DNA of 64,000 nucleotides from WTJH01 sp049889695 (lineage in GTDB: Bacteria; Bacteroidota; Bacteroidia; Flavobacteriales; Flavobacteriaceae), in NCBI GenBank assembly GCA_049889695.1, contig JBMHCX010000009.1, positions 1 through 64,000 of the forward strand. Reading direction: 5' to 3'. The position numbers were made by a program, and so were the translations under genes. Of this stretch, positions 53,737-61,337 are shown piece by piece. The notes beneath the pieces were generated by a model that was given only the letters and a program-made list of their open reading frames with translations, had not been told where the DNA came from and made no database searches. Each line of letters starts with the position of its first letter. Position 1 is the first letter of the stretch.

Positions 53737-54143
53737 GCTGAAAAAGACTGTCTTTCAAAGGCTTGAACCTGATTTTTAAGCCGCTCCATAGCCATGCTCA
53801 TCATTCGTTTATTCAGCGCTGAAGACCGCTCGGCATACTGTTCGAATTCCGAAACAGTGAATTGTCCGATGATCATTCCTTTGAGTGCATTTCTGAATTT
53901 CTGATCCTTAAACACGGCATTTTCGATATAGGCCAATCGTTTTTCCAGACTTAAATCATAAAATACGCCTTTGTGCTTTTGGATATAGTGCGAAAAAACA
54001 GCTAATAAAAGGGGGTTTTGCAATTTAAGAATGGGACGGAGGGTTTCATTCTGGAATTTTTCCTCCGGACTGATGTGTGAAAACTGTTGGGTCTTCTTGA
54101 TTTGTGGACGAATCCTGAGCAAATCGTTTGGCCGGTCGTTCAT
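53733..54143 (-). CDS. Conserved flavobacterial protein of unknown function
   Basis: A 136-residue, largely helical and charged soluble protein. Close relatives occur throughout Flavobacteriaceae and are often annotated glyoxalase without the metal-binding residues of that family; I see no such motif. The conserved core reads FQNETLRPILKLQNPLLL and LKGMIIGQFTVSEF. The start at 54143 is chosen because a TAACTTTA box lies just upstream (54159-54166); the longer frame to 54239 would include it. It shares TTAA with the symporter stop. Confidence 0.75.
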   Translation of the reverse strand: MNDRPNDLLRIRPQIKKTQQFSHISPEEKFQNETLRPILKLQNPLLLAVFSHYIQKHKGVFYDLSLEKRLAYIENAVFKDQKFRNALKGMIIGQFTVSEFEQYAERSSALNKRMMSMAMERLKNQVQAFERQSFSA

Positions 54144-54251
54144 GATTACGGTTTTACTTAAAGTTAAGGCAAAATCGCAGCTAGATGAAAATATGACTAT
54201 CAACTTTTTAAAAAGGTTATAAACAATTAAATTCGACACAAATAAACTCTT

Positions 54252-54707
54252 ATGCGTACACTTGTTCTTCTATTGATGTTTACCACTACCACAGTTTGGT
54301 CACAAAGCCCAGCCGATCGGGTCTATGAATTTTTTGAGGCCTTTCACCAGCGCGACAGTGTTGCGCTAGGGGCGTTTTTCACCAAAAAAGCGCAGCTACA
54401 AACGCTGGTAGAAGTAGAGGGGAAGCCCAGTCGGGTTGCTCAAGTGGATATCAATCGGTTTGTTCAGGCGGTGAGTAACCGTCCAGATACTCCCGTATGG
54501 GAAGAACGTTTGGGAAACCCAACCGTCCTTCAACATCAGGGATTGGCACAGGTTTGGGTGCCTTATCGCTTTTTGCTGGACGGCAAAACCACTCATTGTG
54601 GCTACAATAGTTTTCAATGGGTGCTTTTGGACGGCCAATGGCAAATCAATCAACTGATCGATACCCGAACAAAAACTTGTGAGGATAGCGCATTTCCTGC
54701 AGAATAG
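54252..54707 (+). CDS. Exported NTF2-like protein
   Basis: A 151-residue protein with an N-terminal signal peptide (about residues 1-17, ending VWSQ) and an NTF2/SnoaL-like cone fold (about 20-145), as in DUF4440-like proteins. The FFEAFHQRDSVALGAFFTKKAQL beginning and the QWVLLDGQWQINQLIDTR end are typical of that fold. No catalytic residues are clear, so the ligand or enzyme role is unknown. It is transcribed away from the conserved protein at 54143. Confidence 0.8.
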   Translation: MRTLVLLLMFTTTTVWSQSPADRVYEFFEAFHQRDSVALGAFFTKKAQLQTLVEVEGKPSRVAQVDINRFVQAVSNRPDTPVWEERLGNPTVLQHQGLAQVWVPYRFLLDGKTTHCGYNSFQWVLLDGQWQINQLIDTRTKTCEDSAFPAE

Positions 54708-54779
54708 GGAAGTAAAAATCGCTGAAGTCTAGGAATTTAGGTCGAAAATCCCTAATTTGAAATTTCCTAAATCCTACCG

Positions 54780-55196
54780 ATGCTATCTGAAATTCCGCTT
54801 GATTTTTGGGCGCTCACCAGTCTTGTATTGCTACTGGGCTTGTGCCTGTATGTTGTCTATCATCCTTCGCAACAACAGTCCTATCTGTTTTCTCGACAAA
54901 ATATCACCTGCCATATATGGCCAGGCCAACAACACACTTATCGATATAGCCTGATGGTTTGGAACCAAAGTGCTCAAAGTGTTCATTGGCAACAGCTGCA
55001 GCTACAGGGCAAACAAAAACGATCTTCCCATATATACCAGCTAGCAGCGCTTCAAGAGATTCCTCCAAACAGAACCGTCTTTATTAACCTTGAAGAGGAT
55101 CGATGGCTCAATAAAGTCCGTTTAATCGTCCGGACCACATCCAAGAATAAAATTACCTCCAGATGGTGGACTACCCAAGAGGTTTTACGGGAGTGA
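54780..55196 (+). CDS. Single-pass membrane protein, unrecognised
   Basis: A 138-residue ORF with one N-terminal hydrophobic helix (about residues 9-28) and a glutamine- and basic-rich extracytoplasmic domain with a small-beta appearance. I recognise no family. It lies 72 bp after the NTF2-like gene and borders the AT-rich accessory stretch, so its base composition resembles core genes more than the island. It could be a lineage-specific gene; the codon pattern looks real but support is modest. Confidence 0.5.
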   Translation: MLSEIPLDFWALTSLVLLLGLCLYVVYHPSQQQSYLFSRQNITCHIWPGQQHTYRYSLMVWNQSAQSVHWQQLQLQGKQKRSSHIYQLAALQEIPPNRTVFINLEEDRWLNKVRLIVRTTSKNKITSRWWTTQEVLRE

Positions 55197-55519
55197 GGAA
55201 TGTATACCGATAGAAATAGTAATATAGATAACTAAGTTAATTCTCCATATATAAATTATGTTTTTTTGTTTATAATTAATATTATGTAAAATAGAATATT
55301 TTACAATCCTAATACCTCCTCTAAAACAAGTAAACTAAATGAACGTACTACTCTATGGGGGAAATTATATCGAAAATCAGATTATGAGAATGTCATCTGA
55401 ATTAGAGAGATTGGAAAAAGAAACATTCTAGCCTATTGGCTTGCTCAGATGTGAAATTAATTCTTTAAAAAACCAGATGCAATCAATCAAATTTTTTTAA
55501 GACTAATATTATTTACAAA
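55197..55519. other. AT-rich gene-poor stretch before the abiH remnant
   Basis: The stretch holds direct repeat copy A (55278-55329) and a possible 30-codon ORF at 55339-55431 on the plus strand. That ORF starts MNVLLYGGNYIENQ and ends with a short charged helix-like tail; it has no recognised family and may be a truncated gene start. No hairpin terminator or clear promoter was found in the remainder. The composition is much richer in A+T than the surrounding genes. Confidence 0.5.
55278..55329 (+). repeat. Imperfect direct repeat, copy A
   Basis: By hand alignment 41 of 52 positions are identical to copy B at 56338-56389, offset 1060 bp with no gaps. The longest identical run is ATGTAAAATAGAAT (55284-55297). 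The pair flanks the abiH remnant and the toxin-antitoxin genes. Confidence 0.65.
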
Positions 55520-55638
55520 ATGAAAAAAATTATTCTTTTAGGTAACGGTTTCGATTTAGCTCAGGGAATAAAAAGAGGATATTATCACTTGATGGACAGT
55601 ATATTACAGAAATTATTGTTTCAGCAAAAAACAAACAC
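55520..55638 (+). pseudogene. abiH-like abortive infection gene, 5' remnant
   Basis: The frame begins MKKIILLGNGFDLAQGIK, closely matching the N-terminal nucleotide-binding-like motif (GNGFDLAHG) of AbiH phage-defence proteins, which are normally several hundred residues long. After about 40 codons the frame enters DNA antisense to the toxin gene, whose stop codon is at 55639, and terminates at 55702. The AbiH similarity therefore stops at the edge of the toxin-antitoxin module, as expected if an insertion or deletion replaced the rest. No C-terminal part of abiH is seen elsewhere in the window. It is presumably non-functional. Confidence 0.65.
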
Positions 55639-55956
55639 TCACTCAAGCCCTAAAAAGACCTTAAGGTATTTTGGATTTCTTTTGTTGTGCCAAAAAAGGT
55701 GAATTACCACCTGTTTCCTTATTTCTGAAATACTGTAGTATATGCTAGTATATCGATCCACAAGGGCACGTCTATATTTCCAATGGGTTGGTGATTCTGG
55801 AAACATCGTTGGATGGTTGGAAATATATTCCAGTATCGTGAATACATTTTGAACAAACGAAACAACTGCTTTATCTGAATAGGTTTCTTTCAGATAGTTT
55901 AGCATTTCAAAGTAGGTGTTCTGAGCGGTTCTGGTAAATACGGGGCTATATACCAT
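55639..55956 (-). CDS. ParE/RelE-superfamily toxin
   Basis: A 105-residue basic protein of the ParE/RelE plasmid stabilisation fold. The pattern TRTAQNTYFEMLNYLKETY, then ILEYISNHPTMFPES, then YRRALVDRYTSIYYSI and IHLFWHNKRNPKYL matches the family order, including the conserved arginine near residue 66 and the late HxxRNP-like segment. It would inhibit gyrase or cleave mRNA; which of the two cannot be read. Its start overlaps the antitoxin gene by 11 bp, the usual coupled arrangement. Confidence 0.82.
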   Translation of the reverse strand: MVYSPVFTRTAQNTYFEMLNYLKETYSDKAVVSFVQNVFTILEYISNHPTMFPESPTHWKYRRALVDRYTSIYYSISEIRKQVVIHLFWHNKRNPKYLKVFLGLE

Positions 55957-56272
55957 ATAGTTTACGTGTTTTTTCTAAAATCTCTTTGTGAGTATTGAAG
56001 TTACCATTTTTATACTCTTGCTCGGACTGGTCTAGAAGTTTAGAGATAATGTTCTTATCGTATTCAGCCTGGTCCTCCGGAAATAAGTACGGTGCCATCT
56101 TTTTCATTTCAGTGGCTGTGAAAGTTCCATTCTTCATTTTTTTATAGAATAAACCGTGCTTTAGGCCCGTCAATTCCATGAAAAATGCCGTTTTATACTG
56201 AGATTTTTTAATCGTTTCCCCCACCCTACTCATTTCGTCAAAAAAATGATTAATTACATCAACTCTATTCAT
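55946..56272 (-). CDS. Putative HTH antitoxin of the ParE/RelE-like pair
   Basis: A 108-residue protein upstream of and overlapping the toxin gene. Residues 25-70 resemble a helix-turn-helix (ELTGLKHGLFYKKMKNGTFT, then ATEMKKMAPYL). The C-terminal 35 residues are charged and probably disordered until bound to toxin. This domain order (DNA binding first, neutralising tail last) is standard for type II antitoxins. A perfect inverted repeat 17 bp upstream of its start is a good autoregulatory operator. I cannot name the antitoxin family. Confidence 0.75.
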   Translation of the reverse strand: MNRVDVINHFFDEMSRVGETIKKSQYKTAFFMELTGLKHGLFYKKMKNGTFTATEMKKMAPYLFPEDQAEYDKNIISKLLDQSEQEYKNGNFNTHKEILEKTRKLYGI

Positions 56273-56288
56273 ATATGTAGTTTATTGC

Positions 56289-56307
56289 ATATTTATATAA
56301 TAAATAT
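56289..56307. promoter_or_regulatory. Candidate autoregulatory operator of the toxin-antitoxin operon
   Basis: ATATTTAT-ATA-ATAAATAT is a perfect 8-bp inverted repeat with a 3-bp spacer, centred at 56298, 16 bp upstream of the antitoxin ATG. Position and symmetry fit conditional repression by the antitoxin-toxin complex. The AT-rich setting lowers its statistical weight. Confidence 0.5.
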
Positions 56308-56337
56308 ACATAATTATAAATTGATTTCTCGTCAATG

Positions 56338-56389
56338 AATATGATGTAAAATAGAATCTTCTGCAATCTCTATATCTCCTCCAAAAAGA
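56338..56389 (+). repeat. Imperfect direct repeat, copy B
   Basis: Second copy of the 52-bp repeat (41/52 identical to copy A at 55278-55329). It lies between the toxin-antitoxin promoter and the 3' end of the propeller gene, closing the accessory segment. Confidence 0.65.
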
Positions 56390-56425
56390 AAATTAAACGA
56401 TGTGCATATTTTTCCTCCACAGCAC

Positions 56426-58978
56426 TCAGTCGTCATTCGATTTAATGGTCTTTCGTTCGCCGTGTAAAAAATACTGCCCATGTCGCATGGGGTTAAAATA
56501 AGTATTGGCATTGTCTCTAAAGTCGATCTGAATATTTACGGCATACGGACTTGGACTCCCCGCATGATCGACTGCGGCCGCTGAGGAGCTGTTAAAGGCA
56601 GAGTCCATAAACTGAAGCGTGATTTGTTGACTAATATCATCTATGTCCTGATGGTTAAGCGCCTCCCCTGTAAAGGTCAGATTGGCGGTGGTTTGGCTAT
56701 CGCTTATGGTGACAACAGGCGTAAGTCCCGTCGGGATTGTTCCGCCAATGACTACATCCATACCTATCGTTAAAGTTCCGCCATCCATGGGACGAAACGT
56801 ATCGCCCATCAAATAGATGGGTAAGGCAGCAGCATGGTCTATTGTTCCATCGTTGGCAGGTGCCTCTGGAAAAATATGTTGTAGATCGTACTCTACCACT
56901 CCATCTCTTTGAAAACCTGACACATACATCTTTAAACCGTCTCGGGAAAAAGTCAAAGACTGTGGATTATTCTCTTCTGCAACAACACTAAATTCCTCTG
57001 CCAACCCCGAATAGCTGACACTGGATAAATCCCAAGGAGTGTTTAGCTCGTATTCCACCACTGCACGTCCCAGATTTCCAATGACAAACATTTTTAATCC
57101 GCTTGGATGAAAAGCAATTCCCTGTGGGTTCGCCTCCTCCCCAGTGACCAATAATTCCACCCCTAGATAGTTTGCTGTACTGATATCCCAAGGCGTAGTA
57201 AGCGTATATTCCACTGCACTATCGTCTATTCTTCCCACGATATACATCTTAGAACCGTCTGGGGAAAAAGTCAAATCTGAAGGTGTTGCTTCTTGCCCGT
57301 TGACTGAAAATCGTACACCGCTATACATCGCTGTAGAAATATCGTATGGGACACTTAGGTCATATTGTACCACACGATCGTTCGTAACTCCTACTATAAA
57401 CATGGTTAAACCATCTGTTGAAAAAGCCACACCCTGTGGATCTGAATCCTGTCCACCAATATGACGTTCCACACCTCCGTAGCTGGCCGAAGACAAATCC
57501 CATGCATTGCTAAGGTTATATTCCACCACGGCATCTCCATTATTTCCAATCACAAACAATTTTGACCCATCGGGAGAAAAAGCCAGTCCAATAGGATTTC
57601 TTTCTTCAGGGTTAACATAAAGTTGCGTTCCAGAATAGACCGCTGTAGAGACATCATAATCGCCATAGACAATATAGGGATTGTCATTAAAATCGATGGT
57701 AAGGTTAACGGTATATGCAGTGGTATTGCCTGAGTTCTCTACCCCAGCGGCCGTGGCGCTATTAAAAGCCGAGTCTGTAAACTGAAAGGTCATACTACTG
57801 ATTCCGCTAATACTTTGGTGGTGGGTGGCCTCGCCCGTAAAGCTCAGGGTGGCAATCGTCTGGCTATTGCCAATGGTCAGTACTGGGGTGAGTCCTGGCG
57901 GGACGTGATCGATTATCACATCGGCTCCCACCACGAGCACATCGCCATCGGTTGGTGCAAAAGTGTCTCCAAAAAGACTAATCACCAATGGATCGCCACT
58001 GTCTACACTCCCCTGTCCATTGCTTGTTTCATCGTAGGTGTAGTGATGGTTTAAGTCGTAGGTAAAAACCATTTTATTCGCGCCTCCCAAGACAAACATC
58101 TGTTGGGTTTCTAATGAAAAAAAGATGGATTGTGGATTATTGTCTTCATCCGCGACACCAAATTCTTCTTCTGTCCCGGCATAGACCGCCGTGGAAACAT
58201 CCCATGGGATCGTCAGATCATATTCAACTACATCATCACCACCATTCCCGATGATAAACATCTTCCGCCCATCTGGAAAAAAAGACAAGCCACGCGGATT
58301 ACCCTCCCGATCCCCTACATAAAAATCTTGCGTGTCTCCTGCATGAACAGCTGAAGAAACATCCCAAGGGGTACCCAAATGATATTCGATGACCCGATCG
58401 TTCATAACCCCCACGATAAACATCCGTGAGCCATCTGCTGAAAAGGCTATCCCCTGTGGATTAGGTTCTTTATCTTCGACTTCAAATTCATCCGTAAGGC
58501 CAGGGTAAGTCGCCGAAGAAACATCCCAAGGGGTGCCTAAATGATATTCCACTACAGCATCTCCACTGGTTCCAAGGATATACATTCTCGATCCATCTGC
58601 AGAAAAGGCCATTGCCAAAGGGAGTGACTCTTGCCCTCCGACATAATACTCTGCAGTGAATCCTGCATGAACAGCTGAAAAAACATCCCAAGGGGTGCCC
58701 AAATGATATTCTACGACACGATCATCGGCTATTCCAACAACAAACATCCGTGTACCATCGGTCGAAAAAGATAAACCATAGAGCATGTCCTCCTCCCCGC
58801 CTACATAAAAACTACGTGCTGCCCCTGCATAAACCGCCTGTGAAACATCATAGTCAATATAAGCTAAAGTCGGAGAGGTTTGCCCCGATCCCCAAAAGGG
58901 AATTAGGATCAATAAAAAGCGAAATAGGAACGAAATAAATCTATAGCTACAGTATTGATAGAGGTCTTGTATTGCCAT
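56426..58978 (-). CDS. Secreted beta-propeller-like repeat protein
   Basis: An 850-residue protein with a signal peptide (hydrophobic residues 15-30, probable cleavage after SGQT). It has ten blades of about 52-54 residues with the core PQGIAFSADGSRMFIVG, then VVEYHLGTPWDVSSA. Five blades are followed by an approximately 95-residue beta domain (DGDVLVVGADVIIDH ... TFQFTDSAFNSA), and the whole unit is repeated once. It ends with a short basic tail containing MRHGQYFLHGE. The repeat resembles NHL/YVTN surface propellers, so a cell-surface binding role is plausible. No adhesin partner is nearby. The start at 58978 gives the better signal peptide; a frame to 59011 is possible. Confidence 0.8.
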   Translation of the reverse strand: MAIQDLYQYCSYRFISFLFRFLLILIPFWGSGQTSPTLAYIDYDVSQAVYAGAARSFYVGGEEDMLYGLSFSTDGTRMFVVGIADDRVVEYHLGTPWDVFSAVHAGFTAEYYVGGQESLPLAMAFSADGSRMYILGTSGDAVVEYHLGTPWDVSSATYPGLTDEFEVEDKEPNPQGIAFSADGSRMFIVGVMNDRVIEYHLGTPWDVSSAVHAGDTQDFYVGDREGNPRGLSFFPDGRKMFIIGNGGDDVVEYDLTIPWDVSTAVYAGTEEEFGVADEDNNPQSIFFSLETQQMFVLGGANKMVFTYDLNHHYTYDETSNGQGSVDSGDPLVISLFGDTFAPTDGDVLVVGADVIIDHVPPGLTPVLTIGNSQTIATLSFTGEATHHQSISGISSMTFQFTDSAFNSATAAGVENSGNTTAYTVNLTIDFNDNPYIVYGDYDVSTAVYSGTQLYVNPEERNPIGLAFSPDGSKLFVIGNNGDAVVEYNLSNAWDLSSASYGGVERHIGGQDSDPQGVAFSTDGLTMFIVGVTNDRVVQYDLSVPYDISTAMYSGVRFSVNGQEATPSDLTFSPDGSKMYIVGRIDDSAVEYTLTTPWDISTANYLGVELLVTGEEANPQGIAFHPSGLKMFVIGNLGRAVVEYELNTPWDLSSVSYSGLAEEFSVVAEENNPQSLTFSRDGLKMYVSGFQRDGVVEYDLQHIFPEAPANDGTIDHAAALPIYLMGDTFRPMDGGTLTIGMDVVIGGTIPTGLTPVVTISDSQTTANLTFTGEALNHQDIDDISQQITLQFMDSAFNSSSAAAVDHAGSPSPYAVNIQIDFRDNANTYFNPMRHGQYFLHGERKTIKSNDD

Positions 58979-59224
58979 ATATTTGGGACGTTTGGGGTGT
59001 TTTATTAGCAATTATACAGATCTTACTAATATTCATTAAGAGATCTCTAAATAATTTCACGATGAACTGTTTATTTTTTAAACTAAAGATCCCTGCTAGG
59101 TGCTCCTTTTTGCGAGAATTTGCCACCGACCGCTGAAGACCCTTTTCCACACTCTCCACAATTGGGGGTGTTCAGCTACGGTCTTTTTTGTATTTTGTTG
59201 TCTCATTTCAAAATCTTTATTCCT

Positions 59225-59776
59225 ATGAAAGCGATGAAGCGCATCCTACTTATACTCGCCCTATTGATTGGCGCCGCCATAGCCTATGTAGCCTATGGTG
59301 TATTTATCAATCCTGTCTCTCCAAAGGGAGAGGTCACCTTTGAAAAAGACAACACCAGCTTGGAAGTCTCCTATTATCGCCCTTATAAAAAAGAACGATT
59401 GATTTTTGGGCCTGCAGCTGAAGGAGCTTTGGTTCCTTACGATACGTATTGGCGACTAGGGGCAAATTTTGCAACTGTTATAGAAACATCTACCGATATA
59501 GTATTTGCTGGACGTCAACTGAGCGCTGGTGCCTATCGGATCTATGCTTTCCCTTATGCCGACCATTGGCGACTTTGCCTAAACGACGATGCAGGTGCAT
59601 TTGGCTATAACGAACCGGACTACAGTCGTGATGTCCTGTGTGTGAATATGCCCACCCAGACCCTCCCCCAATCGATGGAGCAGTTTACTATTGCCTTTAT
59701 TGAAACAGCAGATGGCGGCGTAGTTCTCCAAATGGCTTGGGATACCACAGCGGTTAATGTGCCAATAGCTTATTAA
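59225..59776 (+). CDS. DUF2911 protein with N-terminal membrane anchor
   Basis: A 183-residue protein with an N-terminal hydrophobic helix (about residues 6-28) and an exported domain matching DUF2911 (VSPKGEVTFEKDNTSLEVSYYRPYKKERLIFG, then YDTYWRLGANFAT). The family is common in Bacteroidota and of unknown function. The start at 59225 excludes a 35-residue extension that reads through the AT-rich upstream region; an ATG three codons later is also possible. The amidohydrolase gene starts 2 bp after its stop. Confidence 0.83.
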   Translation: MKAMKRILLILALLIGAAIAYVAYGVFINPVSPKGEVTFEKDNTSLEVSYYRPYKKERLIFGPAAEGALVPYDTYWRLGANFATVIETSTDIVFAGRQLSAGAYRIYAFPYADHWRLCLNDDAGAFGYNEPDYSRDVLCVNMPTQTLPQSMEQFTIAFIETADGGVVLQMAWDTTAVNVPIAY

Positions 59777-59778
59777 TT

Positions 59779-60906
59779 TTGGGGATAAAGTCATTTTTAA
59801 AATCCGCTTTTTTCCTACTCCTTTTGGGAGCCTTGGCCTATGGAATTTTGCGCTACCTACAGTTGCGATCCAATGTGATGGACATAGAGGAATACAGTCC
59901 CGTTTCTACACTCAAAGTTCCCGAAACCCCTGTTTATAGGGCTAAATATCCATTTATAGATGTTCACAACCATCAGTTCGACATGCCCCTAAAGGACTTG
60001 TCAGAACTCGTCGAGGAGATGGACAGTCTTCACATGAAATTTATGATAAATCTCAGCGGTTTTAGAGGGCTCTATCTCCGAAAATCACTGGAAAATATTC
60101 AGGAAAATGCACCTGATCGCTTCGGCCTTTTTTTAAATATAGACTTCGAAAAAATAGACGAGCCAGATTTTGCCGCTTCCAATGTTGCCTTAATCGAAGA
60201 TGCTGTAGCCAAAGGAGTGATGGGGTTAAAAGTATACAAATCCTTAGGGCTAACGGATAAGGATAGCGAGGGCAATCGTATCGCTGTGAACGATCCCCGC
60301 TTAGATCCGATTTGGGCGGCTTGCGGGGAGCAGGGAATTCCCGTACTGATTCATTCAGCAGAACCAGAATCGTTTTGGAAACCCAAAGACCGCTATAACG
60401 AGCGCTGGTTAGAACTTCGCCAAAAACCAACGCGCTATCGGGATCCTAAAGACTACCCCTCTTTTGAAGCGATTTTAGCCGAACAGCACGATATTTTCAG
60501 AAAGCACCCACAAACGACCTTCATCAATGCCCACTTGGGGTGGATGGGGAACGATTTGGATCGATTGGGAAAACACTTGGATGAATTTCCGAATGTACAA
60601 ACCGAAATTGGTGCCGTATTAGCCGAATTAGGTCGACAGCCCATCCGTGCCCGACGTTTTATGGTCGAGTATCAGGACCGAGTTCTGTTCGGAAAAGACA
60701 GTTATAAGATGGAGGAATATTACACTTATTTTCGGGTCCTAGAAACGGCCGATGAATATTTTCCCTATTACCGCAAACGCCATGCTCACTGGCGGATGTA
60801 TGGCCTTAATCTTCCAGATTCCGTTCTACAAAAGCTTTATTATCAGAATGCTCTAAAGCTTTTTCCAAAAATCGATCCTAATTTATTTAAGTACCAAAGC
60901 CTATGA
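59779..60906 (+). CDS. Membrane-anchored amidohydrolase (TIM barrel)
   Basis: A 375-residue protein with one N-terminal transmembrane helix (about residues 7-25) and an amidohydrolase_2-type barrel. The first metal motif is DVHNHQFDM near residue 55, later histidines are in VLIHSAEPESFW near residue 190 and INAHLGWMGNDLDRLG near residue 250, and the catalytic aspartate is in VLFGKDSYKM near residue 302. It would act on an extracytoplasmic carboxylate or lactone; the substrate is unknown. The start is TTG, 2 bp after the DUF2911 stop. ybjQ overlaps its end by 4 bp. Confidence 0.83.
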   Translation: MGIKSFLKSAFFLLLLGALAYGILRYLQLRSNVMDIEEYSPVSTLKVPETPVYRAKYPFIDVHNHQFDMPLKDLSELVEEMDSLHMKFMINLSGFRGLYLRKSLENIQENAPDRFGLFLNIDFEKIDEPDFAASNVALIEDAVAKGVMGLKVYKSLGLTDKDSEGNRIAVNDPRLDPIWAACGEQGIPVLIHSAEPESFWKPKDRYNERWLELRQKPTRYRDPKDYPSFEAILAEQHDIFRKHPQTTFINAHLGWMGNDLDRLGKHLDEFPNVQTEIGAVLAELGRQPIRARRFMVEYQDRVLFGKDSYKMEEYYTYFRVLETADEYFPYYRKRHAHWRMYGLNLPDSVLQKLYYQNALKLFPKIDPNLFKYQSL

Positions 60907-61217
60907 TTTTAGTAAATACCCCCGATGTCCCCAACAAAGCCATCACCGAAGTATTCGGTATTGCCCGTGGAAGCACGGTGCGTTCCCGAAACATAGGATC
61001 CGACATATTCGCGGGCCTTAAAAACATCGTCGGTGGTGAAATTTCTGAATACACAAAACTGCAGGCCGATTCGCGCGAGCAGGCATTGCAGCGTATGGTT
61101 GAAGATGCCCAACGCATGGGCGCCAATGCAGTTGTAAATATCCGGTTCACCACATCGGTTGTAATGCAAGGTTGCTCTGAACTATTGGCCTATGGCACTG
61201 CTGTCACTGTAAAATAA
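60903..61217 (+). CDS. YbjQ family protein (DUF74, heavy-metal-binding-like)
   Basis: A 104-residue protein of the YbjQ/UPF0145 family, which forms pentamers and is linked only by name to heavy metals. The N-terminal GIARGSTVRSRNIGSDIFAG and the GANAVVNIRFTTSVVMQG C-terminal half are diagnostic. It overlaps the amidohydrolase stop by 4 bp, so it belongs to the same operon. The true role is unknown. Confidence 0.92.
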   Translation: MILVNTPDVPNKAITEVFGIARGSTVRSRNIGSDIFAGLKNIVGGEISEYTKLQADSREQALQRMVEDAQRMGANAVVNIRFTTSVVMQGCSELLAYGTAVTVK

Positions 61218-61223
61218 AACAAG

Positions 61224-61334
61224 ATGAGACTTCCTATATTGGTAATTATCGGGACTGCACTTCTACTCTTCTATCTCATATGGAAGCGATTAGAGGATAA
61301 AAAGAATGAAAATTTCGAAGATCGAGATCACTAG
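61224..61334 (+). CDS. Tiny single-pass membrane protein
   Basis: A 36-codon ORF in the 120-bp space between ybjQ and the SUI1 gene. Residues 3-20 form one hydrophobic helix (LPILVIIGTALLLFYLIW), followed by a highly charged cytoplasmic-type tail (KRLEDKKNENFEDRDH). It starts 6 bp after ybjQ and stops 3 bp before SUI1, so the spacing is that of a real operon gene. The composition suggests a membrane-bound small regulatory or assembly peptide; no homologue is known to me. Confidence 0.6.
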   Translation: MRLPILVIIGTALLLFYLIWKRLEDKKNENFEDRDH

Positions 61335-61337
61335 CAT

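Noticed and set aside
55339..55431. 30-codon ORF MNVLLYGGNYIENQ... as a real gene
   Set aside because: No family, no promoter, and it lies in decayed AT-rich DNA; noted inside the gene-poor feature only.
58360..58720. Repeated stretch of about 25 bases seen three times, looking array-like
   Set aside because: The copies are the coding DNA of successive propeller blades (GTPWDVSSA units), not a CRISPR array; spacing varies and the frame stays open.
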